Positions 6,191 to 14,273 of a stretch of 33,936 bases of DNA are shown one piece after another. This stretch comes from an uncultured Ruminococcus sp. (GTDB lineage: Bacteria > Bacillota > Clostridia > Oscillospirales > Acutalibacteraceae), in NCBI GenBank assembly GCA_946414115.1, contig CAMKNF010000003.1, positions 1 to 33,936 on the forward strand. Direction: 5' to 3'. Made by a program: the position numbers and the translations under genes. The notes below the pieces were generated by a model. It worked only from the letters and a program-made list of their open reading frames with translations. It was not told the DNA's origin and ran no database searches. The first letter of the stretch is position 1; each line of letters begins with the position of its first letter.

Positions 6191-6215
6191 AAACTTGGAC
6201 AATTTGTCCACTTTG
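6191..6215. repeat. Island palindrome, copy 5
   Basis: Core GGACAATTTGTCC at 6197-6209 with CTT/AAG flanks. It lies about 40 bp upstream of the -35 of the DinJ-YafQ-type promoter, and is the last copy before the IS remnant. Confidence 0.85.
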
Positions 6216-6267
6216 AAGTCAGCTTTTGGGGTGAGTAAACGTTTATTTTTCTAACTTCTTGTTTACT

Positions 6268-6480
6268 TTATAGGAAACTTCTCGAAAAAGAGTAAAAAAG
6301 AAAAAAGTCAACTACATCGTCGTCATCAAGGTTATTAAAAATGTCATTATCTTCATGTAAGAAATAATCCATATCAAGAAGGTCATCGTCGGACATATTT
6401 TTAATATCTTTTTTAGACATACCTTCAGGGGGATTATTAATGTATTTCTGTCTGAGTTACTTAATATGTTGTTTGTTCAT
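6268..6480 (-). pseudogene. Small acidic IS-associated ORF with TAA at codon 8
   Basis: Behind a perfect GGAGG site the frame reads MNKQHIK, then TAA, then continues LRQKYINNPPEGMSKKDIKN and an Asp-rich stretch (DDDLLDMDYFLHEDND) to a stop after 70 codons. CAA to TAA explains the interruption. I do not recognise the family. It lies downstream of the IS91-type transposase on the same strand and is probably an accessory ORF of that element. Confidence 0.55.
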
Positions 6481-6576
6481 AAAATCGACCTCCGAAAAGA
6501 TAATAACATAAACAGAGAAAAAAGTTAAGAGGAAATAAGCAATCGAAGTTTTTCAACAGCCTTTCGGTATAAATCA

Positions 6577-7183
6577 TCAAGAGGAACCAAGTTTTTGTTG
6601 CATAAGGTTTAAGAGGACAGTACGGAAAGCATTGCGCAGGAAAGTGTAATTGAAGTGGGTTTTAGCTCTCCATTTACCGGAATTACCAACACCCCCCTCG
6701 GAAACAAGGCAGTGGATATGTGGATTCCATTTTAAATCTCTGCCAAAGGTGTGAAGAACACAAATAAACCCGGGAGTAAAAAAGCTCAAGTTTGCTATCT
6801 TTATGAAACAATCTCAAGATAGTTTTTTGAACAGCAGTAAAAAGTAAACCGAGTAAAGAACGGTCTTCGGCAAAGAAGTGGCGAAGTTCATCGTCAATAG
6901 TAAAGACGCAATGACGGTGATTGACATTGATGATTTTGCAAGACATTGCTGTAGTGCGGTCAATTGAATACATCGTACCACAGGAGGGGCAAAATCTGCT
7001 TTTGCATCTGAAAGGGACAAATTTTAATTTACCGCATTCAGTACAACCATACAAAGCACCGCCAAACGAAGGGTCGCCGCAATTAATCATTTTATTAACA
7101 TTTTCGATGATAGATTTGCGAGGTCGAAGAATATATACTATTTCATCATAATGTTCTTTGAAAATTTTCTGTAATATGTTCAT
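6577..7183 (-). pseudogene. IS91-family transposase, frameshifted and 3'-truncated
   Basis: The N-terminal zinc-binding region is clear: CTECGKLKFVPFRCKSRFCPSCG, as in the transposase zinc-binding domain of IS91/IS801-like elements. The following part (DRTTAMSCKIINVNHRHCVFTI) also fits. Near 6790 the frame shifts, and the second frame carries NPHIHCLVSEG, the HUH metal-binding motif of Y2-type rolling-circle transposases. The catalytic tyrosines and the rest of a roughly 400-residue enzyme are absent. It cannot be an active transposase. Confidence 0.85.
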
Positions 7184-7204
7184 AAGAACATTATACCACA
7201 GTTT

Positions 7205-7238
7205 GGTACAAAACCAAACCCCCTCATGATTGAGGGGG
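7205..7238 (-). terminator. GC-rich hairpin, terminator of the phosphoribosyltransferase gene or IS end
   Basis: CCCCCTCA (7219-7226), loop TGAT, TGAGGGGG (7231-7238). On the minus strand it is followed by TTTGGTTTTG, so it can terminate transcription from the gene ending at 7274. The same hairpin may be the terminal structure of the IS91-like remnant. Confidence 0.55.
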
Positions 7239-7273
7239 CAGGGGGTGTTGATGTGTCATTGACACTTTTTTAT

Positions 7274-7909
7274 TTATAGCTTTGAGTAGCCGTAGCTGTT
7301 TACAAGCGCTTCAATTTTTTCGCCTTTCTCGCAGAGAGGGCAGTGGTGGGAATTGTAGCTTTCATAATCGCCGAGGTCATTGGGATTGAAGATAGATGAA
7401 ACGGGATAACCCTCGCACTGCTCGACAGTTGCAAAAATTGCCGAAACGCCGACAACCAAACCGCCGTAATATTTAACTGCGTCAATTGCTGCCTGCGCAG
7501 TCTTGCCTGTTGTAACCGAAGCGGTAAGAATCAGAACGTGCTTTCCTGCAATCATAGGGGTGAGGTTGTCACGGAACATAAGCTGACCGCCTGCAAGGTA
7601 TTCGGGCGAAACAACGTAAATTGTCTGGTGAGCGTTCATATTGACAAAGTCCTCCTTTGTCAGCTCATCGGCAACGCAGGCACCGATAACCTCTGTTCCG
7701 TCAACGCAGAGAATTGTGTCAACAATCGTATTGGTTCTGTAGGAAGAAACAAGCTCTTTTGCAACAGCTTTTGCCTCCGAAAGTCTTGTCTTTTGCGTGG
7801 TAACATCTATAAAGTAATTCGTGTGGCTGTGTGAGGTTGCAAAGTGACCTTTTGCAACACGCAGGAAAACGTCTTTATTTTTTGTTCTTATTTTGTACAT
7901 CTGAGCCAT
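7274..7909 (-). CDS. Orotate-type phosphoribosyltransferase
   Basis: A 211-residue type I phosphoribosyltransferase. ILCVDGTEVIGA is a conserved core strand, and VLILTASVTTGKTAQAAIDAVKYYGG is the PRPP-binding loop (usual form VVDDVITTGGT). The canonical acidic pair is replaced by TA, as in some orotate phosphoribosyltransferase relatives. The C-terminus has a CPLC pair plus His residues (YNSHHCPLC), unusual for PyrE and suggesting a small metal site. An in-frame ATG lies upstream at 7939, but GGAGGCC is placed for ATG 7909. Orphan gene with its own promoter. The precise substrate is uncertain, so no symbol is given. Confidence 0.8.
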   Translation of the reverse strand: MAQMYKIRTKNKDVFLRVAKGHFATSHSHTNYFIDVTTQKTRLSEAKAVAKELVSSYRTNTIVDTILCVDGTEVIGACVADELTKEDFVNMNAHQTIYVVSPEYLAGGQLMFRDNLTPMIAGKHVLILTASVTTGKTAQAAIDAVKYYGGLVVGVSAIFATVEQCEGYPVSSIFNPNDLGDYESYNSHHCPLCEKGEKIEALVNSYGYSKL

Positions 7910-7963
7910 AGTATCGGCCTCCTGTTTGGGTATTTGCAATAAAAACTATTTATTGTAAATTCA

Positions 7964-7992
7964 ATTTTACACTATATCACCAAAAAAATCAA
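7964..7992 (-). promoter_or_regulatory. Promoter of the phosphoribosyltransferase gene
   Basis: Minus strand TTGATT (7987-7992), 17-bp spacer, TAAAAT (7964-7969), about 55 bp upstream of the start codon. Confidence 0.6.
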
Positions 7993-8037
7993 TATCTTTT
8001 CACTAATTATATATATTAATATACTAAAATAAAGTGC

Positions 8038-8066
8038 TTGCATAAAGTCGCAGTCTTTGGTATAAT
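8038..8066 (+). promoter_or_regulatory. Promoter of the surface protein-dusB pair
   Basis: TTGCAT (8038-8043), 17-bp spacer, TATAAT (8061-8066) with TGG before it. Same design as the tRNA-Arg promoter. Confidence 0.75.
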
Positions 8067-8107
8067 CAAAATATATACGCCAAATATCATAAAAATGGGG
8101 TATTAAA

Positions 8108-8611
8108 ATGAAATCTGTTAATTTTCTTAAAAAAGCAGTTTGCTTTTCTATATTAATAATCGTTGTGTTTTTCAGCGGATTTTCGGTGTTTGCCGTGGAT
8201 TATGACGGTGACGGAATTGACGATGATGTTTCAACGGTTGAGCCTGTTGAAACCCAGCCTGAATATACCGAGCCTGTTGTAACGGACGCTCCATATCAGG
8301 AAGAAACAACCGAGTACGTTCCCGAAACAGAGCCTTTGCCACAGGAAACAACCGAGTATGTTCCTACAGAAACAGAGCCTTACGAGCCTGAAACCGAAGC
8401 TCCGACTCAGGCACAGTATGTCGAGCCGCAGCAGAGTACAACCTCGTATATTCAGACGCCCACCGTTTCAAAAACGGTCAGCAAAAAGCAGTATTCCACT
8501 AACTACACCGCAGGTATTATTTCATGGGCTTGTGTAGGAGTGGGAATAATAGTTGCCGCAGCAGTGCTTATCAGCACAAAGGTCAGCGGCAGAAAAGCAT
8601 TGGGAAGATAA
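8108..8611 (+). CDS. Secreted/membrane-anchored Thr-Glu-Pro-rich surface protein
   Basis: A 167-residue protein with signal peptide (KK, then a hydrophobic stretch ending FSVFA, residues 1-29), a short DYDGDGIDDD segment that resembles a calcium loop, and a low-complexity region (about 40-115) with repeated ETTEYVP and ETEP units. A C-terminal transmembrane helix at about 140-158 is followed by a basic tail (KVSGRKALGR). This is the layout of a stalk held in the membrane facing outward. No LPXTG sorting motif. Function unknown. It shares a promoter with dusB, whose start lies two bases after its stop. Confidence 0.8.
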   Translation: MKSVNFLKKAVCFSILIIVVFFSGFSVFAVDYDGDGIDDDVSTVEPVETQPEYTEPVVTDAPYQEETTEYVPETEPLPQETTEYVPTETEPYEPETEAPTQAQYVEPQQSTTSYIQTPTVSKTVSKKQYSTNYTAGIISWACVGVGIIVAAAVLISTKVSGRKALGR

Positions 8612-8613
8612 GT

Positions 8614-9591
8614 ATGGGCGAGTACAAAATCGGTTCGGTTTCTTTAAAATCCCGTGCAGTTCTTGCTCCAATGGCGGGCGTGAGCGACAGAGCATACAGA
8701 GAGCTTTGTATGAAGTTCGGCGCAGGACTTTGCATAAGCGAAATGGTAAGCTCAAAGGCGCTTTCTTTCAACAGCAAAAAGAGCGAGCAGTTAATGGATA
8801 TTTCCGATTGTGAACGTCCCTGCGGTATTCAGATTTTCGGAGATGACCCCGACTGTATGGCTGAAGCGGCAGAGCGTGCAATGCAGAACAATCCCGATTT
8901 GATTGACATAAATATGGGTTGTCCTGCTCCGAAAATCAGCTCAAACGGCAGCGGCAGTGCATTAATGAGAAATCCCCGGCTTTGCGGAGAAATTGTCAGT
9001 AAGGTCGTAAGCTTTTCGGACGTGCCTGTAACCGTAAAAATCCGCAAAGGCTGGGACGATGAAAACGCAAACGCCGTTGAGGTCGCAAAAATATGCGAAC
9101 AGGCAGGTGCAAGCGCAATTACCGTTCACGGCAGAACGAGGATGCAGTATTACAAGCCGCCCGTTGATTACGATATAATCAGAGCGGTGAAGAATGCCGT
9201 CAAAATTCCCGTAATTGCCAACGGCGATATTGACAGCGCAGAAAAAGCAAAGTCGGTTATTGAAAAAACCGGCTGTGATATTATAATGGTCGGTAGGGCA
9301 ACGCTCGGCAATCCGTGGATTTTTTCACAGATAAATTCGTATCTCGAAAATCCCGAAGAGCCTTTGCACTTTCCGACGCTTGAAGAAAAGCTTGACGTTA
9401 TGGTCGGGCATATTGAAAAAATGGTCGAATACAAGGGCGAGCATATGGCACTTTTACAGGCTCGAAAGCTTGTTGCAGGCTATTTTAAGGGAATGAGGGG
9501 AGCGGCTTCTCTTCGCAACGAAGCAGGAAGAATATCCACTCTTAATGATTTGTATGTATTAAAAGATAAGGCGTTATCAGCCAATCTATAA
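8614..9591 (+). CDS. dusB: tRNA-dihydrouridine synthase
   Basis: A 325-residue FMN-dependent enzyme that reduces uridines in the tRNA D-loop. Signatures are the N-terminal VLAPMAGVSDRAYR, DINMGCPAPKI (active-site Cys), TVKIRKGWDD, ITVHGRTRMQYY, VIANGDIDS and GRATLGNPWIF, the FMN phosphate-binding end of the TIM barrel. Length and order are those of DusB. The frame is open further upstream, but ATG 8614, two bases after the previous stop and behind GGGAAG, matches the family N-terminus. Translation is probably coupled to the surface-protein gene. Confidence 0.95.
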   Translation: MGEYKIGSVSLKSRAVLAPMAGVSDRAYRELCMKFGAGLCISEMVSSKALSFNSKKSEQLMDISDCERPCGIQIFGDDPDCMAEAAERAMQNNPDLIDINMGCPAPKISSNGSGSALMRNPRLCGEIVSKVVSFSDVPVTVKIRKGWDDENANAVEVAKICEQAGASAITVHGRTRMQYYKPPVDYDIIRAVKNAVKIPVIANGDIDSAEKAKSVIEKTGCDIIMVGRATLGNPWIFSQINSYLENPEEPLHFPTLEEKLDVMVGHIEKMVEYKGEHMALLQARKLVAGYFKGMRGAASLRNEAGRISTLNDLYVLKDKALSANL

Positions 9592-9625
9592 TAAAGAAAA
9601 GAATTTCAGATAAGGGGAATTTAAA

Positions 9626-10882
9626 ATGAGTGAATTAACAAACATCGCATCTCTTGAGTATCTCAACGGCTACGATCCCGAGGTAGGTCAGGCTATGACC
9701 GACGAGCTTAAAAGACAGCGCAGAAACCTTGAGCTTATCGCAAGCGAAAACCTTGTTTCACCTGCCGTTATGGCGGCTATGGGAAGCCACCTTACAAATA
9801 AGTATGCCGAGGGTTATCCCGGCAAGCGTTACTACGGCGGCTGTGAGTGTGTAGACGTTGTTGAGGAAATCGCACGTAAGCGTGCTTGTGAGCTTTTCGG
9901 CGCAGAACACGCAAATGTTCAGCCCCATTCGGGTGCACAGGCTAACACAGCCGTTTATTTTGCAATGCTCCAGCCGGGCGACACCGTAATGGGAATGAAC
10001 CTCAACGAGGGCGGTCACCTTACTCACGGCTCACCCGTAAATATTTCGGGTAAATACTTCAACTTTGTAGCTTACGGCGTTGACCCTGTTACACACAGAA
10101 TTGACTATGACAAGGTGCTTGAAACTGCAAAGGAGTGCAAGCCGAAGCTTATCGTAGCAGGTGCATCCGCTTATCCGAGAATCATTGATTTTGCAAAATT
10201 CAGAGAAATTGCAGACGAGGTCGGCGCATATCTTATGGTGGATATGGCTCACATCGCAGGTCTTGTAGCCGCAGGCGTTCATCCCAACCCTGTTCCTTAC
10301 TGCGAATTTGTTACTACAACAACTCATAAAACTCTCCGTGGCCCCCGTGGCGGACTTATCCTCTGCCGTGAGGAGTTTGCAAAGCAGATTGACAAGGCTA
10401 TTTTCCCCGGAACACAGGGCGGTCCTCTTATGCACACAATCGCCGCAAAGGCTGTTTGCTTCGGCGAGGCTTTAAAGCCCGAGTTCAAGGAGTACGGCGC
10501 AAAGGTTGTTTCAAACTGCAAGGCTCTTGCTGACGGACTTGTAAAGAGAGGCAACAAGCTCGTTTCGGGCGGTACTGACAATCACGTTCTTTTGCTCGAC
10601 TTACGTGATACAGATGTTACGGGCAAGGAGCTTGAGGCTCGTCTTGACGACTGCTACATCACAGTAAACAAGAACACTATCCCCGGAGAACCACGTTCAC
10701 CGTTCGTTACAAGCGGCGTAAGAATCGGTACAGCCGCAGTTACAACAAGAGGTCTTAACGAGGAAGATATGGATCTTATTGCCGAGTACATCACTCTCGT
10801 TCTCAACGATTACGAGAACAGCAGAGATAAGGTAAGAGCAGGCGTTGAGGCTATCTGCAAAAAGTATCCGCTTTATGAATAA
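9626..10882 (+). CDS. glyA: Serine hydroxymethyltransferase
   Basis: A 418-residue PLP enzyme interconverting serine and glycine with transfer of a one-carbon unit to tetrahydrofolate. Conserved blocks are LIASENLVSPAV near the N-terminus, NKYAEGYPGKRYYGG, VQPHSGAQAN, the PLP-lysine motif TTTHKTLRGPRGG, and SGVRIGTAA late in the protein. Full family length, no lesion. AAGGGGA ribosome site 10 bases before the ATG. It begins 34 bp after dusB and may be co-transcribed. A hairpin terminator follows at 10969. Confidence 0.97.
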   Translation: MSELTNIASLEYLNGYDPEVGQAMTDELKRQRRNLELIASENLVSPAVMAAMGSHLTNKYAEGYPGKRYYGGCECVDVVEEIARKRACELFGAEHANVQPHSGAQANTAVYFAMLQPGDTVMGMNLNEGGHLTHGSPVNISGKYFNFVAYGVDPVTHRIDYDKVLETAKECKPKLIVAGASAYPRIIDFAKFREIADEVGAYLMVDMAHIAGLVAAGVHPNPVPYCEFVTTTTHKTLRGPRGGLILCREEFAKQIDKAIFPGTQGGPLMHTIAAKAVCFGEALKPEFKEYGAKVVSNCKALADGLVKRGNKLVSGGTDNHVLLLDLRDTDVTGKELEARLDDCYITVNKNTIPGEPRSPFVTSGVRIGTAAVTTRGLNEEDMDLIAEYITLVLNDYENSRDKVRAGVEAICKKYPLYE

Positions 10883-10968
10883 TCCGGAATGCGTAATTCA
10901 GAATTAATTCCGTAGTGATTATCAAACGCAACCGATTTTTCTTTACTTTTGTAACAATTAACTATTCA

Positions 10969-11000
10969 GGGAACGGCAGTCTGTCGTTCCCGAAGTTTTT
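10969..11000 (+). terminator. Intrinsic terminator after glyA
   Basis: GGGAACGGC (10969-10977) / G-rich complement ending CGTTCCC (to 10991), including one G-U pair, followed by GAAG and TTTTT. It separates glyA from rarA. Confidence 0.7.
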
Positions 11001-11027
11001 ACATATATAATGAAAGGAGGCTTTCAA

Positions 11028-12299
11028 ATGAAAAAACCGCTTGCCGACCGTTTTCGTCCGCAGTCGCTTGACGATATTGTAGGGCAGAAACATCTGCTTG
11101 CACCAAACAAGCCGCTTCGCAGAATAATAGAGAGCGGAGAAATACCGAATCTTATTTTTTACGGTCCGTCGGGCGTTGGCAAAACAACCCTTGCAACCTA
11201 TATAGCAAACAAGACAAACAAAACTCTCAAAAAGCTCAACGGCACTACAGCCTCAACGGCAGACATCAAGGATATTGTTTCACAGATAAATACCTTTTCG
11301 GGCATAAACGGAATTCTGCTCTATCTTGATGAGATTCAGTATTTTAATAAGAAACAACAGCAGACTCTGCTTGAATACATTGAAAACGGCAGTATTACTC
11401 TGATTGCCTCCACAACGGAGAATCCGTATTTCTATGTGTATAACGCAATTCTGAGCCGTTCAACCGTGTTTGAATTCAAGTCCGTTCCGTCCGACGAGGT
11501 GGTAAGGGCGGTCTATCGTGCCGCAGAGCTTCTGGAACAGGAGCAGGGGATAAAGATTGATTTGCCTGCCGAATGTGCCGAAAAAATTGCTTCAGGCTGC
11601 GGCGGAGATGTTCGCAAGGCGATGAATGCGCTTGAGCTTTCTGTTATTTCGGCTGATCTCGAAGGCGAAACCCGAAAGGTCACGCTTGAAATTGTTGAAC
11701 AGCTTGTGCAGAAAAGCGCACTCCGCTACGACAAGGACGGCGACGAGCATTACGATATTGTTTCGGCTTATCAGAAAAGTATGCGTGGCAGTGATACCGA
11801 CGCCGCTCTGCACTACCTTGCAAGACTGCTTGAAGCAGGTGATTTGATAAGCGCCTGCCGCAGACTTATGGTGTGTGCCTGCGAGGACGTCGGTGTAGCC
11901 TATCCACAGCTTATCCCGATTGTAAAATCCTGTGTTGATATTGCTCGTGACGTCGGACTTCCCGAGGCGAGAATTCCTCTTGCCGACGCAGTTGTAATGG
12001 TATGTAATGCACCAAAGTCAAATTCGGCATATATGGGCATAAACCTTGCAATGCAGGATGTTAAGAACGGAAAAACCGGACCTGTACCAAGACAGCTGCA
12101 GAATATGCATTACGACGGTGAGGACAATCAGAATAAAGGTCAGTTCTATCTTTATCCGCACGATTTTGAAAATCACTACGTTAAACAGCAGTATCTGCCT
12201 GATGAAATCAGAAACAGGGTTTATTACAGATACGGCGAGAACAAAAATGAGCAAGCATTCAAAGCCTATTGGGACAAAATTAAATCTGAAAAGTCATAG
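11028..12299 (+). CDS. rarA: Replication-associated recombination protein A (AAA+ ATPase)
   Basis: A 423-residue clamp-loader-like AAA+ ATPase of the RarA/MgsA/WRNIP1 family, acting at stalled replication forks. Walker A GPSGVGKT at residues 46-53, Walker B LYLDEIQYF, sensor 1 region LIASTTENPYF with the family-typical SR element (LSRS), and the C-terminal AYMGINLA and PRQLQNMHYDG blocks of the tetramerisation domain. ATG 11028 is preceded by a perfect AAAGGAGG site; the upstream in-frame start would place that site inside the gene. Ends with TAG, followed by a hairpin terminator. Confidence 0.95.
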   Translation: MKKPLADRFRPQSLDDIVGQKHLLAPNKPLRRIIESGEIPNLIFYGPSGVGKTTLATYIANKTNKTLKKLNGTTASTADIKDIVSQINTFSGINGILLYLDEIQYFNKKQQQTLLEYIENGSITLIASTTENPYFYVYNAILSRSTVFEFKSVPSDEVVRAVYRAAELLEQEQGIKIDLPAECAEKIASGCGGDVRKAMNALELSVISADLEGETRKVTLEIVEQLVQKSALRYDKDGDEHYDIVSAYQKSMRGSDTDAALHYLARLLEAGDLISACRRLMVCACEDVGVAYPQLIPIVKSCVDIARDVGLPEARIPLADAVVMVCNAPKSNSAYMGINLAMQDVKNGKTGPVPRQLQNMHYDGEDNQNKGQFYLYPHDFENHYVKQQYLPDEIRNRVYYRYGENKNEQAFKAYWDKIKSEKS

Positions 12300-12365
12300 A
12301 TTATATTATATAAAAGACAATTTATGAAAATATAAAAACTGAATTGATCGCTGAAAATTAACACA

Positions 12366-12410
12366 AAAACGCAAAGCAAAATTACAAATTTTTGTTCTGC
12401 GTTTTACATT
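12366..12410 (+). terminator. Hairpin terminator after rarA
   Basis: AAAACGCA (12366-12373) / TGCGTTTT (12398-12405), extended inward by CAAAA/TTTTG to about 16 bp with one mismatch and one G-U pair. The A-run before and T-run in the 3' arm allow bidirectional action. From here to 12616 I see only AT-rich leader, with a small AGCTT/AAGCT hairpin at 12465-12484 and no clear promoter. Confidence 0.65.
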
Positions 12411-12616
12411 TGTTTATCATTTTCTATCTTTTGCTATAACAATTGTAAAAACTGCACAAATAAAAGCTTGTTTTTTTGTAAGCTAAAAATGGAATTATTT
12501 TCTAAAAAAGAAATTAATAAATCTTTAACTATTGTAAAATTATGTTGTAATTGTGGAGTAGTGTTGAGTGACTTCACACGGACAACCATACTTAATGAAT
12601 ATGGAGGAAAATCATT

Positions 12617-14233
12617 ATGGTAAGAAAACAACATAAAGTATTAAGTCTTATTCTCTGCTTAATACTTGCAGTTTCGGCAGTTTGTGCCGGTACTGTTGGT
12701 GCCTTTGCGGCATCCGGAGATACTGTTTATTGTAAGCTCAATAACGGTTGGACCAAGGTTTATGCCTATATGTGGGGAGATGGCATAGGCAACAACCATG
12801 CTTGGCCCGGTGTTGAGATGACAAAGGTTGAAGGCGACGTTTATTCGTACAACGTTACAGGCGAATATGATAAGATCATCTTCACCAATGGCAACAACGG
12901 AGCCGGTCAGACCGGCACTATCAATTATGCAGGCAACGGCAAAATCTATGATTTGTCAGCAGGCACATGGTCAACTTATGTTGAAGTTCCCACAAGCGCA
13001 ACAACAGCAACAACTGCTACTACAGCAACAACTGCTACACAGGCTCCCACTTCAAGTGGAGACGGTGTAACAGTTTACCTCAAGAACGAGGCTGGCTGGT
13101 CAACTGCTTACTGCTATATGTGGACTGATGGTGCAGGTAACAATCATGCTTGGCCCGGCGAAGCAATGACAAATATTGGCGACGATGTTTATATGTATAC
13201 TGCTTCAAAGAGCTATGCTAAGTGCATATTCAATGTCGGCTCTGACAAGAATAAGACAGGCGACCTTACAACAATGGACGGTCAGATTTACAACAACAAA
13301 ACCGGTGAATGGTCTGTTTATGATTTAAGCGACCTTCAGGTTAAGTCTTTTACAGCTGACCCTGCAACAGGTGTTTACATTGATACAGACATAACACTTT
13401 CTGCTGAAGCTCAGAACAGAAACGGTGCAGCAGTAAGCTACAAGTTCTCTGTAACAAACGAGAACGGCGGTACTTCCGTTGTTTCTGATTTCAGCAGCAC
13501 AAACTCAGTTGTATGGACTCCCCAGACAGCAGGCACATACACAATCACTTTTGATTTCAAGGACACAGAGGGCAACGAAAACAGCCGTACAACAACTGTT
13601 AAGGTTGAAGACGACTCAGCCCTTGTAAAGCCTATCATCAAGAGTGTCTTCCCCGCAAACAACAACTTAATCAAGGTTAATAAACCTGCAACCGTTTCTG
13701 TAAAAGCAGGCGGCGGTAAGACAGGTACAAACCTTCTCTTCTACAAGTATATCGTAACCGATCCCAACGGTGTTAAGAATATTCCTTACTACACACTCAA
13801 CAGCACATATTCTTTCACACCCACAATGCTCGGTGAATATACAGTTAATGTTTACGTTCAGGGTTCTGACAACACAACTATAAACAAGACTTATAAGTAC
13901 ACAGCTACAAACAGTGATGTAACAGTTCCTACAACAGCTCCCGTTCCTGCAACAACGGCTCCTGTTCCCACAACAACAGCTCCCGTTCCTGCAACAACGG
14001 CTCCTGTTCCCGCAACAACCTCACCTGTTCCTACTACAACTTCACCCGTAGTAGTTTTAGGCGATGTTGACGGCGACGGTAAACTCACAGTTAATGACGC
14101 AACATACATCCAGAAGTATTTGGCAGAATATCCTGAATACAGTTCGATAAGCCTCAAAGTCGGCGATGTGAACGGTGACGGCAAAATTTCTGTTAAGGAT
14201 GCTACAGCAATTCAGTTAATGCTTACAAAATAA
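12617..14233 (+). CDS. Secreted starch-binding protein: CBM26 x2, Ig-like x2, dockerin
   Basis: A 538-residue extracellular protein. Residues 1-32 are a signal peptide (cut near FAAS). Two CBM26-type modules (34-121 and 149-236) share AYMW/CYMW, NNHAWPG and a closing G-x-W, with aromatic residues for starch binding; a Thr-Ala linker joins them. Two beta-sandwich Ig-like domains follow (about 238-332 and 336-433), then a Pro-Thr linker of APVPATT repeats (434-478) and a dockerin (480-538) with two calcium loops GDVDGDGKLTVND and GDVNGDGKISVKD. No catalytic domain is seen. Dockerins dock to cohesins; amylosome proteins of Ruminococcus bromii have comparable layouts (family knowledge). Likely role: hold starch at the cell-surface complex. 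Ribosome site ATGGAGG. Cotranscribed with the amylase 40 bp downstream. Confidence 0.93.
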   Translation: MVRKQHKVLSLILCLILAVSAVCAGTVGAFAASGDTVYCKLNNGWTKVYAYMWGDGIGNNHAWPGVEMTKVEGDVYSYNVTGEYDKIIFTNGNNGAGQTGTINYAGNGKIYDLSAGTWSTYVEVPTSATTATTATTATTATQAPTSSGDGVTVYLKNEAGWSTAYCYMWTDGAGNNHAWPGEAMTNIGDDVYMYTASKSYAKCIFNVGSDKNKTGDLTTMDGQIYNNKTGEWSVYDLSDLQVKSFTADPATGVYIDTDITLSAEAQNRNGAAVSYKFSVTNENGGTSVVSDFSSTNSVVWTPQTAGTYTITFDFKDTEGNENSRTTTVKVEDDSALVKPIIKSVFPANNNLIKVNKPATVSVKAGGGKTGTNLLFYKYIVTDPNGVKNIPYYTLNSTYSFTPTMLGEYTVNVYVQGSDNTTINKTYKYTATNSDVTVPTTAPVPATTAPVPTTTAPVPATTAPVPATTSPVPTTTSPVVVLGDVDGDGKLTVNDATYIQKYLAEYPEYSSISLKVGDVNGDGKISVKDATAIQLMLTK

Positions 14234-14273
14234 TTATAAAGCATTTATAATGTTATAAAATAGGGAGATTATT

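Larger units (their letters stand above)
6268..7240 (-). mobile_element. Decayed IS91-like element
   Basis: Contains a frameshifted, truncated IS91-type transposase, a nonsense-bearing small ORF, and an 8-bp GC-rich hairpin at 7219-7238 upstream of the transposase. IS91 elements lack inverted terminal repeats and carry hairpins near their ends (family knowledge), so the hairpin may be an element end. True borders are not defined by the sequence. Confidence 0.6.
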
